From: JANQKX01 sp039028695
GTDB lineage: Bacteria; Pseudomonadota; Alphaproteobacteria; Kiloniellales; Kiloniellaceae
NCBI GenBank assembly: GCA_039028695.1
Contig: JBCCHN010000026.1
Location: forward strand, 1 to 54,618
Length of the DNA stretch: 54,618 nucleotides
Direction: 5' to 3'
The notes under the pieces: generated by a model
What the model was told of the DNA's origin: nothing
The model's database searches: none
The model's input: the letters and a program-made list of their open reading frames with translations, nothing else
Position numbers and translations under genes: made by a program
Shown here: positions 1 to 9,090 of the stretch, piece after piece
Layout: each line of letters opens with the position of its first letter
Position numbering within the stretch: position 1 is the stretch's first letter

Positions 1-2
1 AA

Positions 3-1445
3 GACCAAGGCAAATTTGTCGTCTCCTTCGCAGAGAGCTTTGGCGAGCTGGGCAACGGCACATTAGATTATTTTCTGGCCTCGGTCGGCGATCAGGTTTG
101 GCTTCAACCCTCTGGCGACTTGGACTTGACCGGCTTTGCCATCGAAAGTCCCTTCGCCAAAGACCTCTTGGATATGGTCGGGGTCGAGCCAGAAATGGCC
201 GAGCGGGAGGAGTTCAAGGGTGTGCTCTCGGGCTTCAAGCACAATCAAATGCCCGAACCCCAGCGGCAGAATCTGCAACAGCTTTTGGACTCCTGGCTCG
301 GCCAAATCGCCGCGGGCATCGCCGCGTCGCGGGACATGGCCCCCGATGCCGTCCGCCAAGCCATCAATCAAGCCCCCTACGGAGCTCGCGACGGGGCGGC
401 ACAGGGCCTGATCGACGAGTTGGGCTATTGGGATCAAGTCACCCAGGCCACGCTGGAGCAGGTCGGCGACGATGCCAGCTTCCTCGACTTTTTCGATTAT
501 CACGCGGCGGTCGGCTCCAGCGACCCAACAGCACTTGCGGAAGGCGAGGTCAACACCATCGCCCTGATCTATGGGCTTGGGCCCGTCACCATGGGCGCCA
601 GCGAAAACGACCCGGTCTTCGGCGACACGGTCATGGGTTCGGACACGGTCGCCACCGCCCTGTCGGATGCCATTGATGACCCGGACATTGCCGCCATCGT
701 CTTTCGTGTGGACAGCCCGGGCGGCTCCTATGTGGCCTCCGATACGATTTGGCGCGAGGTGCAGCGGGCCCGCGAGGCGGAAAAACCGGTGATTCTTACC
801 ATGGGCAACCTGGCCGCCTCAGGCGGTTATTTCGTCGCCGCGCCGGCCACCAAAATCGTCGCCCAACCGGGCACCATTACCGGCTCCATCGGGGTGGCCG
901 CCGGCAAATTTGACTTGAGCGGCCTGTGGGACAAACTGGGGGTCCATTGGGATGTGGTCAAAGCCGGCGACAACGCAGATCTTTGGAGCTCCACAGAAAG
1001 CTTCACCGACGACGGCTGGGACCATTTGAACGCCAGCCTGGACCGTACCTACGCCGACTTTTTAAACAAGGTCGCCCAGGGACGCGGCTTCAACGATGAG
1101 GAAGTTCGTCAAGTCGCCAAAGGGCAAGTCTGGACCGGCGCCGATGCCCTGAACCTGGGATTGATCGATGCCCTCGGCGGTTTTGACACTGCCTTCGCAT
1201 TGGCCCGTAGCGAAGCCGGCCTAGCCACCGATGCGCCCCTTTCGATCCGACGCTTCCCTGAACCGGTGGATCCCTTTCAGGCCCTGCTGGAAGAGTTTTT
1301 CCTAAGCGAGATTTCCGCGCCCCTGCTTCGCCCCCTCGCCGGATTAGCGGAGTCCTTGCGCCCCTGGTTATCCAAGCTAGAGCAGCTTTCCGCGGGCGGC
1401 CCCCAACCCCGCCTGCAGTGGGAGCCCCCTCAAGAGGCTCGCTAG
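3..1445 (+). CDS. sppA: Signal peptide peptidase SppA, long (67 kDa) type, 5' end outside window
   Basis: Membrane-bound serine protease that cleaves leftover signal peptides. The reading frame is open from the first bases, so the N-terminal membrane anchor and start lie upstream of the window; 480 residues are present. Two tandem Clp-like folds are visible. The first half carries EREEFKG, whose Lys (codon 216-218) matches the general-base Lys of the E. coli enzyme. The second half carries NLAASGGYF, whose Ser (codon 819-821) matches the nucleophile, followed by the typical QPGTITGSIGV stretch. Having Lys and Ser in different halves is the hallmark of the long SppA form, as opposed to the short SppA or SohB. 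Both catalytic residues are intact. It is followed 29 bases later by the DUF1194 gene on the same strand, so the two may be co-transcribed. Confidence 0.93.
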   Translation, partial: DQGKFVVSFAESFGELGNGTLDYFLASVGDQVWLQPSGDLDLTGFAIESPFAKDLLDMVGVEPEMAEREEFKGVLSGFKHNQMPEPQRQNLQQLLDSWLGQIAAGIAASRDMAPDAVRQAINQAPYGARDGAAQGLIDELGYWDQVTQATLEQVGDDASFLDFFDYHAAVGSSDPTALAEGEVNTIALIYGLGPVTMGASENDPVFGDTVMGSDTVATALSDAIDDPDIAAIVFRVDSPGGSYVASDTIWREVQRAREAEKPVILTMGNLAASGGYFVAAPATKIVAQPGTITGSIGVAAGKFDLSGLWDKLGVHWDVVKAGDNADLWSSTESFTDDGWDHLNASLDRTYADFLNKVAQGRGFNDEEVRQVAKGQVWTGADALNLGLIDALGGFDTAFALARSEAGLATDAPLSIRRFPEPVDPFQALLEEFFLSEISAPLLRPLAGLAESLRPWLSKLEQLSAGGPQPRLQWEPPQEAR

Positions 1446-1474
1446 TCCCCCGTCACTAAACAACGAGGCTCCGG

Positions 1475-2326
1475 ATCAAGGCCCTAGCAAAATTTGACGC
1501 GATCGCCTTTCTCGCCCACGCCCTGCTGGTCTTGGGATTAAGCCTTTTTTGGCCCATCGCATCCGCCCGATCACAAGAGGCCCCATCACAACAGGCCCAG
1601 GCACAACAGGGCCAGGTCGTTGATCTGGAACTGGCCCTCTTGATCGACGTCTCCGCCAGCGTCAACGAGCAGGAATATCAGCTACAAGCCGCCGGGCTGG
1701 GCGCGGCCTTTGGTGATCCCGCCTTGCATCAAGCCCTTCGCGCCGCGGCGCCCCGTGGCATCGCCATCAGCGTGATCCAATGGGCGGATCAACACAGTCA
1801 GCAGGTCTCTCTGGATTGGACCTTGATCCGCAGTCAAGGCGATGCGCGGCAGGTGGCTGCGCGAATCTCCGCCATGCCCCGCCTCATTGACGAGGGCCAT
1901 ACGGCCATCGGCGATGCTCTGGCCTTTGGTGCCCAGTCCATAGAGACCAATCGCTTCTTAGGACTGCGGCGGGTGATCGATCTATCCGGCGATGGTCGTG
2001 CCAATGATGGCCGCCTGTTGGGCGACGTAAGGGCGGAGGTGGTCGAGCAGGGCATCACCATCAACGGCCTGGCCATCCTGAATGAAATTCCTTTGCTGGA
2101 CCGCTATTTCCGTGATCACTTAATCGCCGGCGACAGCGCCTTTTTCATGGTCGCGCAAGACTACAACGATTTCGCGCGGGCCATGACGCAAAAGCTGGTG
2201 AAGGAAATCCGGGCCGTGCCTCTGGCCGAAGATAAAGGCCCAGGCCGACCCGACCGGCAATCCACCGTCGCCGATAGTAGGGAATCCAGTACCTCTGACC
2301 AACAGGCTGAAGCCACCGGCGAATAA
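1475..2326 (+). CDS. DUF1194 protein, secreted von Willebrand factor A-type
   Basis: Matches the DUF1194 family of alphaproteobacterial vWA-like proteins; molecular role unknown. The MIDAS-like metal site is visible as LLIDVSASV near the N-terminus, with the conserved SGDGRANDG loop in the middle. No ATG, GTG or TTG lies before the signal sequence: the frame opens after a stop at 1457, and the only conventional start is TTG at 1532, which has no ribosome binding site and cuts the hydrophobic segment in half. Starting at ATC 1475, 6 bases after a GAGG (1465-1468), gives a textbook signal peptide: basic residues, a hydrophobic run through LLVLGLSLFW, and an ASA cleavage site. I therefore place the start there, with low certainty on the codon itself. 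The C-terminal 35 residues are polar and probably disordered. Confidence 0.8.
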   Translation: MKALAKFDAIAFLAHALLVLGLSLFWPIASARSQEAPSQQAQAQQGQVVDLELALLIDVSASVNEQEYQLQAAGLGAAFGDPALHQALRAAAPRGIAISVIQWADQHSQQVSLDWTLIRSQGDARQVAARISAMPRLIDEGHTAIGDALAFGAQSIETNRFLGLRRVIDLSGDGRANDGRLLGDVRAEVVEQGITINGLAILNEIPLLDRYFRDHLIAGDSAFFMVAQDYNDFARAMTQKLVKEIRAVPLAEDKGPGRPDRQSTVADSRESSTSDQQAEATGE

Positions 2327-2414
2327 AGCAAGGTGGCAACAGATGAACCAATCCTGCACGCATTTGGCATCCTTGGGCGCGGGATAATTAAAGGTGACAA
2401 TTGAAGGGACGGCA

Positions 2415-3416
2415 ATGAACCATCTCACCACATCTCTATGCAAATTGCTGGGAATTGACGCCCCGATCATCGGCGCACCCATCTCGGCGGCGCCTCCTTT
2501 TGTCGCGGGCGTCTCGAACGCCGGCGGGCTGGGCGTGATTCAAGCAACCTGGCTTGAGGCCGAGGCTCTGATTGATACCATCGCTCAGGTTCGCTACCTG
2601 ACCGACCGCCCCTTTGGTGTGAATTTTGTACTGCCCCTGATCCAGGATCAGGACTACGCCAATCTGGATGCTGCTTTATCGGCCGGGGTTCCCGTGGTCT
2701 CAACGTTTTGGGGCGATCCGGATCCGGTCATCGAGCGCATCCACAAGGCGGACGCCTTAGCTTTTCACACGGTGGGGTCAGCCGACGAGGCCCGGCGAGT
2801 CGTGGACCTGGGGGTGGATGTCGTGGTGGCGCAGGGCCTGGAGGCCGGCGGCCATCTGTGGGGACAAGTCGGCGGCCTGGCCCTAGTCCCCGCGGTCGTG
2901 GACGCGGTGCCCGACACCCCGGTCATCGCCGCCGGCGGCATTGCCGATGGCCGGGGCCTGGCCGCGGTTCTGGCATTGGGCGCCGACGCTGCCTGGGTTG
3001 GGACCAGGTTCCTTTTGGCGGCGGAACATCAGAGCCACCCCCTCTATCGGGAGAGACTCAAAACCGCCCGGGAAAGCGACACCGTTAGGACAAAAGTATT
3101 CGACGGCGGCTGGCCGGACGCACCCGTGCGCTGTCTAAACAACGAGACGCTGGACGCCTGGCTTGCCGCCGGCGCCCCTCCGCCCGGGCGGCGACCCAAC
3201 GAAGGTGAAGTTGTCGCACGCTATTCCTCGGGAGAGCCGATCTTGCGATACAGCATTTCAGAACCCACAGCCGACATGACGGGCGACCTCAACGCCATGT
3301 GTCTATACGCCGGTCAAGGGGTGGGCCTGGTCAGGCAGGAAAAACCCCTCGCCGAAATCATTGACGAAATGCTGAGCGACGCGGCCAGAACTTTGGCGCG
3401 ACTGGCAGGGCCGTGA
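2415..3416 (+). CDS. Nitronate monooxygenase (2-nitropropane dioxygenase family)
   Basis: FMN enzyme with a TIM-barrel fold that oxidises alkyl nitronates, often the toxin propionate 3-nitronate, to carbonyl compounds and nitrite. Visible family features are the N-terminal PIIGAPISAA segment, SNAGGLGVI, the VVAQGLEAGGH stretch that carries the conserved active-site region, and the FMN phosphate loop AAGGIADGRG followed by LGADAAWVGTRFL. Length (333 residues) is normal. ATG 2415 is preferred over the in-frame GTG 2394 because GAAGGGA (2404-2410) sits at proper distance. The physiological substrate cannot be told from sequence. It stands alone between the DUF1194 gene and the convergent tlyA. 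Confidence 0.88.
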   Translation: MNHLTTSLCKLLGIDAPIIGAPISAAPPFVAGVSNAGGLGVIQATWLEAEALIDTIAQVRYLTDRPFGVNFVLPLIQDQDYANLDAALSAGVPVVSTFWGDPDPVIERIHKADALAFHTVGSADEARRVVDLGVDVVVAQGLEAGGHLWGQVGGLALVPAVVDAVPDTPVIAAGGIADGRGLAAVLALGADAAWVGTRFLLAAEHQSHPLYRERLKTARESDTVRTKVFDGGWPDAPVRCLNNETLDAWLAAGAPPPGRRPNEGEVVARYSSGEPILRYSISEPTADMTGDLNAMCLYAGQGVGLVRQEKPLAEIIDEMLSDAARTLARLAGP

Positions 3417-3445
3417 ATAAGAAGGCATGCCAATTCATTCACCCC

Positions 3446-4201
3446 TCAGCGATCTTCTCCTTTTTTAGCTGCAATCAAAAACTCCACATTTCCCTCGGGC
3501 CCAGTAATTGGGCTCTCGGTCAGGCCGAGCACTGACCAGCCTTCTAAGGCATTTAGCCAGCCGGCGATACGCTCGCAGACCTCTTGATGCAGCGCGGGGT
3601 CCCGAACCACACCCCCTTTGCCGACCCGGCCCTTGCCGACTTCGAACTGGGGCTTGATCAAGGCAACAAGCTGGCCGCCCGGGGCCACCAGATTCAGGGG
3701 CGCGGGCAAGACGACCTCCAACCCGATAAAGCTCGCATCGCAGACCACCAAGTCGATGGCTTCGGGAACGAGATCAACCGACAGGTGGCGGGCATTGGTG
3801 CGCTCCATCACCACCACCCGTTCGTCTTGCCGCAAGGACCAGGCCAATTGCCCCTGCCCCACATCCACCGCATAGACCTTGGCCGCTCCCCGCTCCAGCA
3901 GGACATGGGTGAAGCCGCCGGTGGAAGCCCCCACGTCCAGACAAACCTTCTCCTCAGGGTCGATGGCAAAGTGATCCAGGCCCTTGACGAGCTTCAGGCC
4001 GCCCCGACTTACCCAGGGATGGGGTGCCCCGCGCACCTCAAGGGGAACATCGACTTTGATCATGTCCCCCGCTTTGGCGAGACGCTTTTCACCGCTAAAG
4101 ACCTGGCCCGCCATGATTACGGCTTGCGCCTTGCTGCGGCTTTCCACCAGGCCCCGATCCACCAAGGCCTGGTCCAGGCGTTGCTTCTTAACGGCACTCA
4201 C
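3446..4201 (-). CDS. tlyA: TlyA family rRNA 2'-O-methyltransferase (S4 domain)
   Basis: SAM-dependent RNA ribose methyltransferase of the TlyA (hemolysin A) family, which in characterised members 2'-O-methylates 16S and/or 23S rRNA cytidines. An S4 RNA-binding domain occupies residues 1-65 (QRLDQALVDRGLVESRSKAQ), followed by a linker with WVSRGGLKL and an FtsJ-like Rossmann fold: CLDVGASTGGFTHVLL binds SAM, VVCDASFIGLEVVLP and ALIKPQFEVGK supply the catalytic Asp and Lys. The start is GTG, only one base after the stop of the MATE transporter upstream, which argues for translational coupling. In related alphaproteobacteria tlyA often follows dxs directly; here a transporter gene separates them. 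Confidence 0.92.
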   Translation of the reverse strand: MSAVKKQRLDQALVDRGLVESRSKAQAVIMAGQVFSGEKRLAKAGDMIKVDVPLEVRGAPHPWVSRGGLKLVKGLDHFAIDPEEKVCLDVGASTGGFTHVLLERGAAKVYAVDVGQGQLAWSLRQDERVVVMERTNARHLSVDLVPEAIDLVVCDASFIGLEVVLPAPLNLVAPGGQLVALIKPQFEVGKGRVGKGGVVRDPALHQEVCERIAGWLNALEGWSVLGLTESPITGPEGNVEFLIAAKKGEDR

Positions 4202-4202
4202 G

Positions 4203-5597
4203 TTACCCGGCCTCTAAGTCCGGCAAAAAATGGGCGCGCCGGGCGAAGCGCCAGGTCTCCAAGAGAGCCACCACTGTCAAGCCCAAGGCCAGGCCGCACC
4301 AAACGCCCACGGCGCCATAGCCGAACCACAAGCCCAGCGCGGCACTCACCGGAAAACCCACCACCCAGCAGCCGAAGACGGCAATCCACATGGGGATCTT
4401 GGTGTCCTTCAGCCCGCGCAAAACCCCCGCCAAGATAACCTGTGCCCCATCGGCCACCTGGAACAGGGCGGCCACGGCCAGAAGGGAAATGCCCATGGCC
4501 ACGACGGTGAGATTGTTGGGATCTTCCAAGTGCAGGTAAAGGCCGATGATCTCGCGGCCGCCGAACCAGAGGATCAACCCGGCCACGAACATAAAGAGAA
4601 TACCTAAATGCAGGGACGCCCATCCGGCTTGGCCCACCGCGATGCGATTGCGCGCGCCCATGTTGAGACCCACACGGACCGTCGCCGCCTGGCTGATTCC
4701 CAGCGGAATCATGAAAATCACGGCAACGGTCTGCAGGGCAATGGCATTGGCGGCCAAGGCCTCCAGCGAGATCAACCCCATGAGGATCGCCGCCGCCGCG
4801 AAAAGGCCGGATTCCGCCAGGATGCTTAAACCGATGGGCAGGCCAATCCGAAAAATCTCGATCCAGGTCTTAATCTCGAAACGGAGAAGATGAGCCAGGA
4901 TCGCATAGTGTCGAAAGGCACGGCCCCATAAGACCACTACCGCCAAGGCCAGGAACATAAAAAAGTGGACCAAAGCGCTGGAGATCCCAGCCCCCACCAA
5001 TTCCAGCCGGGGCAGTCCGAAATTGCCGAACATGAGGCCATAGTTGCCGATGGCATTGACCACCACGCCGGCCAAGGTGACGAGGAAAATGGCTCGCGGC
5101 CGGGAATGGGCCATCAGGAAACAGCGCAGAGCGACAAAGAGATAGGCCGGGCACAAGCCCCAGAGGGCCGCACGCAGATAGTCCTGGGTCATGGCCGCGA
5201 TGGCCGGATCCTGCCCCAGAAGCGACAAGAGCCATGCGCTATTCCAAAGCAAAAAACCGAACGGCATGGAAAGGGCCACCGAAACCCAAAGGCCCTGCGC
5301 CAGAACCGCCGGAATTGGACTTTTCTGCCCGGACCCGAGAAGCTGAGCCAGAATAGGCGCTATCGCCAAGAGCACGCCGAAGCCCACCAAATACATGGGA
5401 AAATAGAGGTTATGGCCCAAAGACCCCGCCGCCAACGCAGCCGGACCCAACCAGCCGATCATGATCACGTCCGTGGTGGTGATCGCCACATTGGCCAGAT
5501 TTGCGGAAATTAGTGGCAGGGCCAGGACTATTATCTCACGGACCTCAGTCCGCAAACCAGTCGGCAGGGGAATCCATGACAAAAATCGGCTCCGCAC
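4203..5597 (-). CDS. MATE family efflux transporter (NorM-like)
   Basis: Cation-coupled multidrug exporter of the MATE family in the inner membrane. About 12 hydrophobic segments are visible; the first contains PLISANLANVAITTTDVIMIG and the repeat-like second half begins near ESGLFAAAAILMG, as expected for two six-helix bundles. Around 464 residues from GTG 5597, which has AGG six bases upstream (AGCAGG-N6-GTG); a TTG at 5630 would add 11 residues. The substrate is unknown. It lies in the dxs-tlyA interval and its stop is one base from the tlyA start, so the two are probably translated in a coupled manner. A 170-base gap with a large hairpin separates it from dxs. Confidence 0.9.
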   Translation of the reverse strand: MRSRFLSWIPLPTGLRTEVREIIVLALPLISANLANVAITTTDVIMIGWLGPAALAAGSLGHNLYFPMYLVGFGVLLAIAPILAQLLGSGQKSPIPAVLAQGLWVSVALSMPFGFLLWNSAWLLSLLGQDPAIAAMTQDYLRAALWGLCPAYLFVALRCFLMAHSRPRAIFLVTLAGVVVNAIGNYGLMFGNFGLPRLELVGAGISSALVHFFMFLALAVVVLWGRAFRHYAILAHLLRFEIKTWIEIFRIGLPIGLSILAESGLFAAAAILMGLISLEALAANAIALQTVAVIFMIPLGISQAATVRVGLNMGARNRIAVGQAGWASLHLGILFMFVAGLILWFGGREIIGLYLHLEDPNNLTVVAMGISLLAVAALFQVADGAQVILAGVLRGLKDTKIPMWIAVFGCWVVGFPVSAALGLWFGYGAVGVWCGLALGLTVVALLETWRFARRAHFLPDLEAG

Positions 5598-5723
5598 AGT
5601 ACACCTGCTCCAAATCCGGTCCTCTGTCAAAAGTCCAAACTGTCACGATGACCAGATTGCTCGATTCCCAGACGACTAAAAACCCCTGATCCGCTTTTCA
5701 AAACGATGCGAAGGCGAACCGTC

Positions 5724-5761
5724 CCGACAAGGCGCGGCATTCCCATGCCAAACCTTGTCGG
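5724..5761. terminator. Large two-part hairpin just downstream of dxs
   Basis: Outer arms CCGACAAGG (5724-5732) and CCTTGTCGG (5753-5761) are perfectly complementary over 9 bp, and inside them GGCAT (5736-5740) pairs with ATGCC (5745-5749) around a 4-base loop. It starts 6 bases after the dxs stop in the transcribed direction. There is no U-run on either strand, so it may be a 3' end-stabilising or Rho-linked structure rather than a classical terminator. Confidence 0.5.
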
Positions 5762-5767
5762 CGTGGG

Positions 5768-7702
5768 TTATGCCCTCGCCGGCGACTCTTCGCTTTGCAC
5801 CTGCCCCAAAGCCTGGAGTACAGCCCCGACAATACCGGCCCGATCCAGGCCCGCCTGGGCGACTTGCAGATCCGGTTTGTCGTGATCGATAAAATAGTCC
5901 GGCAGGGTCAGAGGCCGGAACTTCAAGCCGTTTTCCAGCAGACCTTCCTCGGCCAGGAAGGTCATGACCTGGGTGGCGAAGCCGCCGATGGCGCCCTCCT
6001 CCACAGTCACCATGACCTCATGCTCACGGGCCAGGCGGCGCACCAGATCCTGATCGATGGGTTTGGCAAAGCGGGCATCCGCCACCGTGGTGGAGAGTCC
6101 CCGGGCCGCCAATTCATCAGCAGCAGCCAGGCTATCCGCCAAGCGGGTGCCCAGGGAAAGGATCGCCACCTTGGTTCCTTCTCGCACAATTCGTCCCCGG
6201 CCAATCTCCAAAGGCGTGCCTCGTGCGGGCATCTCCAGACCCAGCGATTCGCCCCGCGGGTATCGGAAGGCCGAGGGCCGGTCGTCGATCTGGCAGGCGG
6301 TCGCCACCATATGCATGAGCTCCACCTCATCGGCCGCCGCCATGATCACAAAGCCCGGCAGACAGCCCAGGTAGGTCAAGTCATAGCTTCCCTGATGAGT
6401 GACCCCATCCGCACCCACCATGCCTGCCCGGTCGATGGCAAAGCGCACCGGCAAGGATTGGATCGCCACGTCGTGGACAACTTGGTCATAGGCCCGCTGC
6501 AAAAAGGTCGAATAGATAGCGGCAAAGGGGCGACACCCCTCGCAGGCCAAACCGGCGCAGAAGGTCACCGCGTGTTGTTCGGCGATACCAACATCAAAGC
6601 ACCGTTCGGGAAAACGCTCAGCGAATTTATTAAGACCCGTGCCCGACGGCATGGCCGCATTAACCGCGACAATCTTATCGTCGTGCTCGGCCTCGGCGAT
6701 GAGAGCCTGCGCGAAGACATTTTGATAGGCCGGGGCTTTGGGGACAGGCTTGGCCTGTTTGCCCGTGACCACATCGAACTTGGCCACGCCATGATATTTG
6801 TCAGCCGCATCCTCGGCCGGCGCATAGCCCTTACCTTTTTTGGTGACACAGTGAATCAACACCGGCCCGTTATAGTCGGTATCCCGCACGTTCTTTAGAA
6901 CGGGCAAGAGATGGTCCAAATTGTGACCGTCGATGGGCCCAATATAAAAAAGCCCCAGCTCCTCAAACAGCGTTCCCCCGGTCAGCATGCCGCGCGCATA
7001 CTCCTCGGCCCTCTTGGCGGCCGTCTCGAAGGTTTTGGGGAAGCGTTCCGCCACCACCTTGCCCAGATGCCTAACAGACTGGAAGGGCTTCGAGGAAATA
7101 AGCTGTGACAAATAGGCGCTCATGGCCCCCACGGGCGGGGCAATGGACATGTCGTTGTCGTTGAGAATCACCACCAAGCGGCTGTTCATAGCGCCGGCGT
7201 TGTTCATGGCTTCATAGGCCATGCCCGCGCTCATGGCGCCGTCGCCGATCACCGAGATCACATGATTGTCACCGCCGGCAAAATCCCGTGCCACGGAAAA
7301 GCCAAGGCCCGCCGAGATCGATGTGGAAGAATGAGCCGCGCCAAAGGGGTCGTATTCGCTCTCCCTACGACTGGTAAAGCCCGACAGGCCCCCACCTTGC
7401 CGGATGGTGCGAATACGCTCCCGCCGTCCGGTCAGGATCTTGTGGGGATAGCACTGGTGGCTCACGTCCCAGATCAGCTTGTCCGCCGGTGTGTTGAAGA
7501 CATAGTGGATGGCCGTCGTCAGCTCGACCACGCCCAGGCCCGCCCCCAGATGGCCGCCGGTGACCGAAACCGCATCGATCATCTCGGACCTCAGCTCGTC
7601 GGCGAAGTCACGCAGTTGCGCCTCGTCGAGCTTGCGCAGGTCTTCGGGTTCATGGACCTGGTCCAAAAGCGGGGTATGACGATTATGACCGAACTTACTC
7701 AC
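5768..7702 (-). CDS. dxs: 1-deoxy-D-xylulose-5-phosphate synthase
   Basis: First enzyme of the MEP pathway: condenses pyruvate and glyceraldehyde 3-phosphate to DXP using thiamine diphosphate. The protein (644 residues) has the full family layout: N-terminal GGHLGAGLGVVELT, thiamine-diphosphate motif GDGAMSAGMAYEAMNNAG, the middle pyrimidine-binding domain with the catalytic Glu in DVGIAEQHAVTF, and the C-terminal transketolase domain. GTG 7702 is chosen because AGAGG lies about 8 bases upstream; extending to 7738 adds 12 atypical residues. It is transcribed after ispA (181-base gap) and with xseB and the deacetylase forms a run that supplies C5 units and prenyl diphosphates. Confidence 0.96.
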   Translation of the reverse strand: MSKFGHNRHTPLLDQVHEPEDLRKLDEAQLRDFADELRSEMIDAVSVTGGHLGAGLGVVELTTAIHYVFNTPADKLIWDVSHQCYPHKILTGRRERIRTIRQGGGLSGFTSRRESEYDPFGAAHSSTSISAGLGFSVARDFAGGDNHVISVIGDGAMSAGMAYEAMNNAGAMNSRLVVILNDNDMSIAPPVGAMSAYLSQLISSKPFQSVRHLGKVVAERFPKTFETAAKRAEEYARGMLTGGTLFEELGLFYIGPIDGHNLDHLLPVLKNVRDTDYNGPVLIHCVTKKGKGYAPAEDAADKYHGVAKFDVVTGKQAKPVPKAPAYQNVFAQALIAEAEHDDKIVAVNAAMPSGTGLNKFAERFPERCFDVGIAEQHAVTFCAGLACEGCRPFAAIYSTFLQRAYDQVVHDVAIQSLPVRFAIDRAGMVGADGVTHQGSYDLTYLGCLPGFVIMAAADEVELMHMVATACQIDDRPSAFRYPRGESLGLEMPARGTPLEIGRGRIVREGTKVAILSLGTRLADSLAAADELAARGLSTTVADARFAKPIDQDLVRRLAREHEVMVTVEEGAIGGFATQVMTFLAEEGLLENGLKFRPLTLPDYFIDHDKPDLQVAQAGLDRAGIVGAVLQALGQVQSEESPARA

Positions 7703-7883
7703 GAAATTGCCTCTCTGGTTTTGTCCTCGGATTGGCACGTCTTGGTGGTACCAGGACCGTCCCTAACCCGATATACCGCTGCCCGGCCTGCCTCTGCCAG
7801 GCATGTTTTCGTTTTTGGCCCCTTCGCTGGATCCCGCCAACTAACAGTGGTGTGCGCTTATTTTCAAGGACAACACCCCCCAT

Positions 7884-8771
7884 TCAAGATCTTCGATCGA
7901 CGACAAACGCCGCTGTCTTTCTTAAAAGGTCCGCTTTTTCAGCAAAAATATCAAGGTGTAAGGTGGCTTCCCTCACCAATTCTTGTGCTTTTTGCTGGGC
8001 GCCCTCTATCCCCAAGAGCCCCACAAAGGTCGCTTTATGGTCTGCTGCGTCCTGACCGGTGGGCTTGCCCAGTTCCTCGGGCGTGGATAACTCATCCAGC
8101 AGATCATCGGCGATTTGGAACGCTAGACCGATGGCGCTGGCATAGGCCGCCAAGCGCTCATGGGCCTCAGCCGAAGCGCGCCCTAGGATCGCCCCCGCCG
8201 TGCAGGAAAAGCCGATCAAGGCCCCGGTCTTGAGGCGCTGCAGTTCAGATATGCCTTCCAGATCAAAGCCTTCCCGGTCAGGCGACATATCGATCATCTG
8301 CCCCCCAACCATCCCAGCAGTACCCGCGGCGGCGGCGAGTGAGGCCACCAGTTCGCTGCGTACGGCCGGGTCCGGGTGACAATCCGGGTGGGTTAAGACG
8401 GTGAAGGCTTCCGTCAAAAGTCCGTCACCCGCCAGAATAGCGGTCGCGTCGTCAAAGACCTTGTGCACGGTGGCGCGGCCCCGGCGTAGATCGCTGTCAT
8501 CCATGGCCGGCAGATCGTCATGGATCAGGCTATAGCAATGGATCATTTCCACCGCGCAGGCCGCCCGCATGGCCTGTTCCGCCGGCACATCGAAGAGTGC
8601 GGCACTTTCCAACACCAAAAAGGGGCGCAAGCGCTTTCCCCCGGACAAAGCCGAATAGCGCATGGCCTCCAGAACCAAACCTCTCGGGCCGGAGACCGTC
8701 GGCAAAAGCCGGTCGAGGGCTTCGGTCACCGCCTCTGCCCGGCGGTTTATGGTTTCTTTGAGATCGACCAC
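7884..8771 (-). CDS. ispA: Polyprenyl (farnesyl/geranyl) diphosphate synthase
   Basis: Trans-prenyltransferase that builds GPP/FPP from DMAPP and IPP in the cytoplasm. The two Asp-rich motifs that bind Mg-diphosphate are intact: DDLPAMDDSDLRRG (first, about residue 85) and FQIADDLLDE (second, near residue 220), with GGKRLRPFL at the IPP-binding position. Length of 295 is typical of bacterial IspA. The GTG start has AAGAAGG 8 bases upstream in the 29-base gap after xseB. Product chain length is not certain from motifs alone, but the bacterial FPP-synthase pattern and the xseB-ispA-dxs context support FPP synthase. Confidence 0.92.
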   Translation of the reverse strand: MVDLKETINRRAEAVTEALDRLLPTVSGPRGLVLEAMRYSALSGGKRLRPFLVLESAALFDVPAEQAMRAACAVEMIHCYSLIHDDLPAMDDSDLRRGRATVHKVFDDATAILAGDGLLTEAFTVLTHPDCHPDPAVRSELVASLAAAAGTAGMVGGQMIDMSPDREGFDLEGISELQRLKTGALIGFSCTAGAILGRASAEAHERLAAYASAIGLAFQIADDLLDELSTPEELGKPTGQDAADHKATFVGLLGIEGAQQKAQELVREATLHLDIFAEKADLLRKTAAFVVDRRS

Positions 8772-8800
8772 GCCTTTAGCCTTCTTCGGAACGCTTTGCC

Positions 8801-9046
8801 CTAATCCACATCAAGCGGCGCCGTCGTTGGACTACCGTCTGCCGATAAGGAAATTTTTTCAATCTTCGCCTGGGCTTCGCGCAGTTTCACCTCGCAGTGT
8901 CGCTTGAGTTGGGCACCCCGCTCATAGGCTTCGATGGCGGCGTCCAATTTACCCTGGCCGGACTCCAGCCCGGACACAATTTCCTTCAATTCCTCGAGAG
9001 CTTCCTCAAAGGACATCTTGCTGATATTTGATTGTTCTTTTGCCAT
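8801..9046 (-). CDS. xseB: Exodeoxyribonuclease VII small subunit
   Basis: Small, largely alpha-helical subunit (81 residues) of exonuclease VII, which degrades single-stranded DNA together with XseA (not in this window). The family signature is clear: MSFEEALEELKEIVSGLESG, then LDAAIEAYERGAQLKRHCE and LREAQAKIEKI. ATG 9046 is preferred over TTG 9052. The gene precedes ispA and dxs, an arrangement conserved in many proteobacteria, and its stop is 29 bases before the ispA start. Confidence 0.93.
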   Translation of the reverse strand: MAKEQSNISKMSFEEALEELKEIVSGLESGQGKLDAAIEAYERGAQLKRHCEVKLREAQAKIEKISLSADGSPTTAPLDVD

Positions 9047-9090
9047 TCCCAATCCGTTGCGATCAATTCTTGACCAATGTCAGCCTGCCG

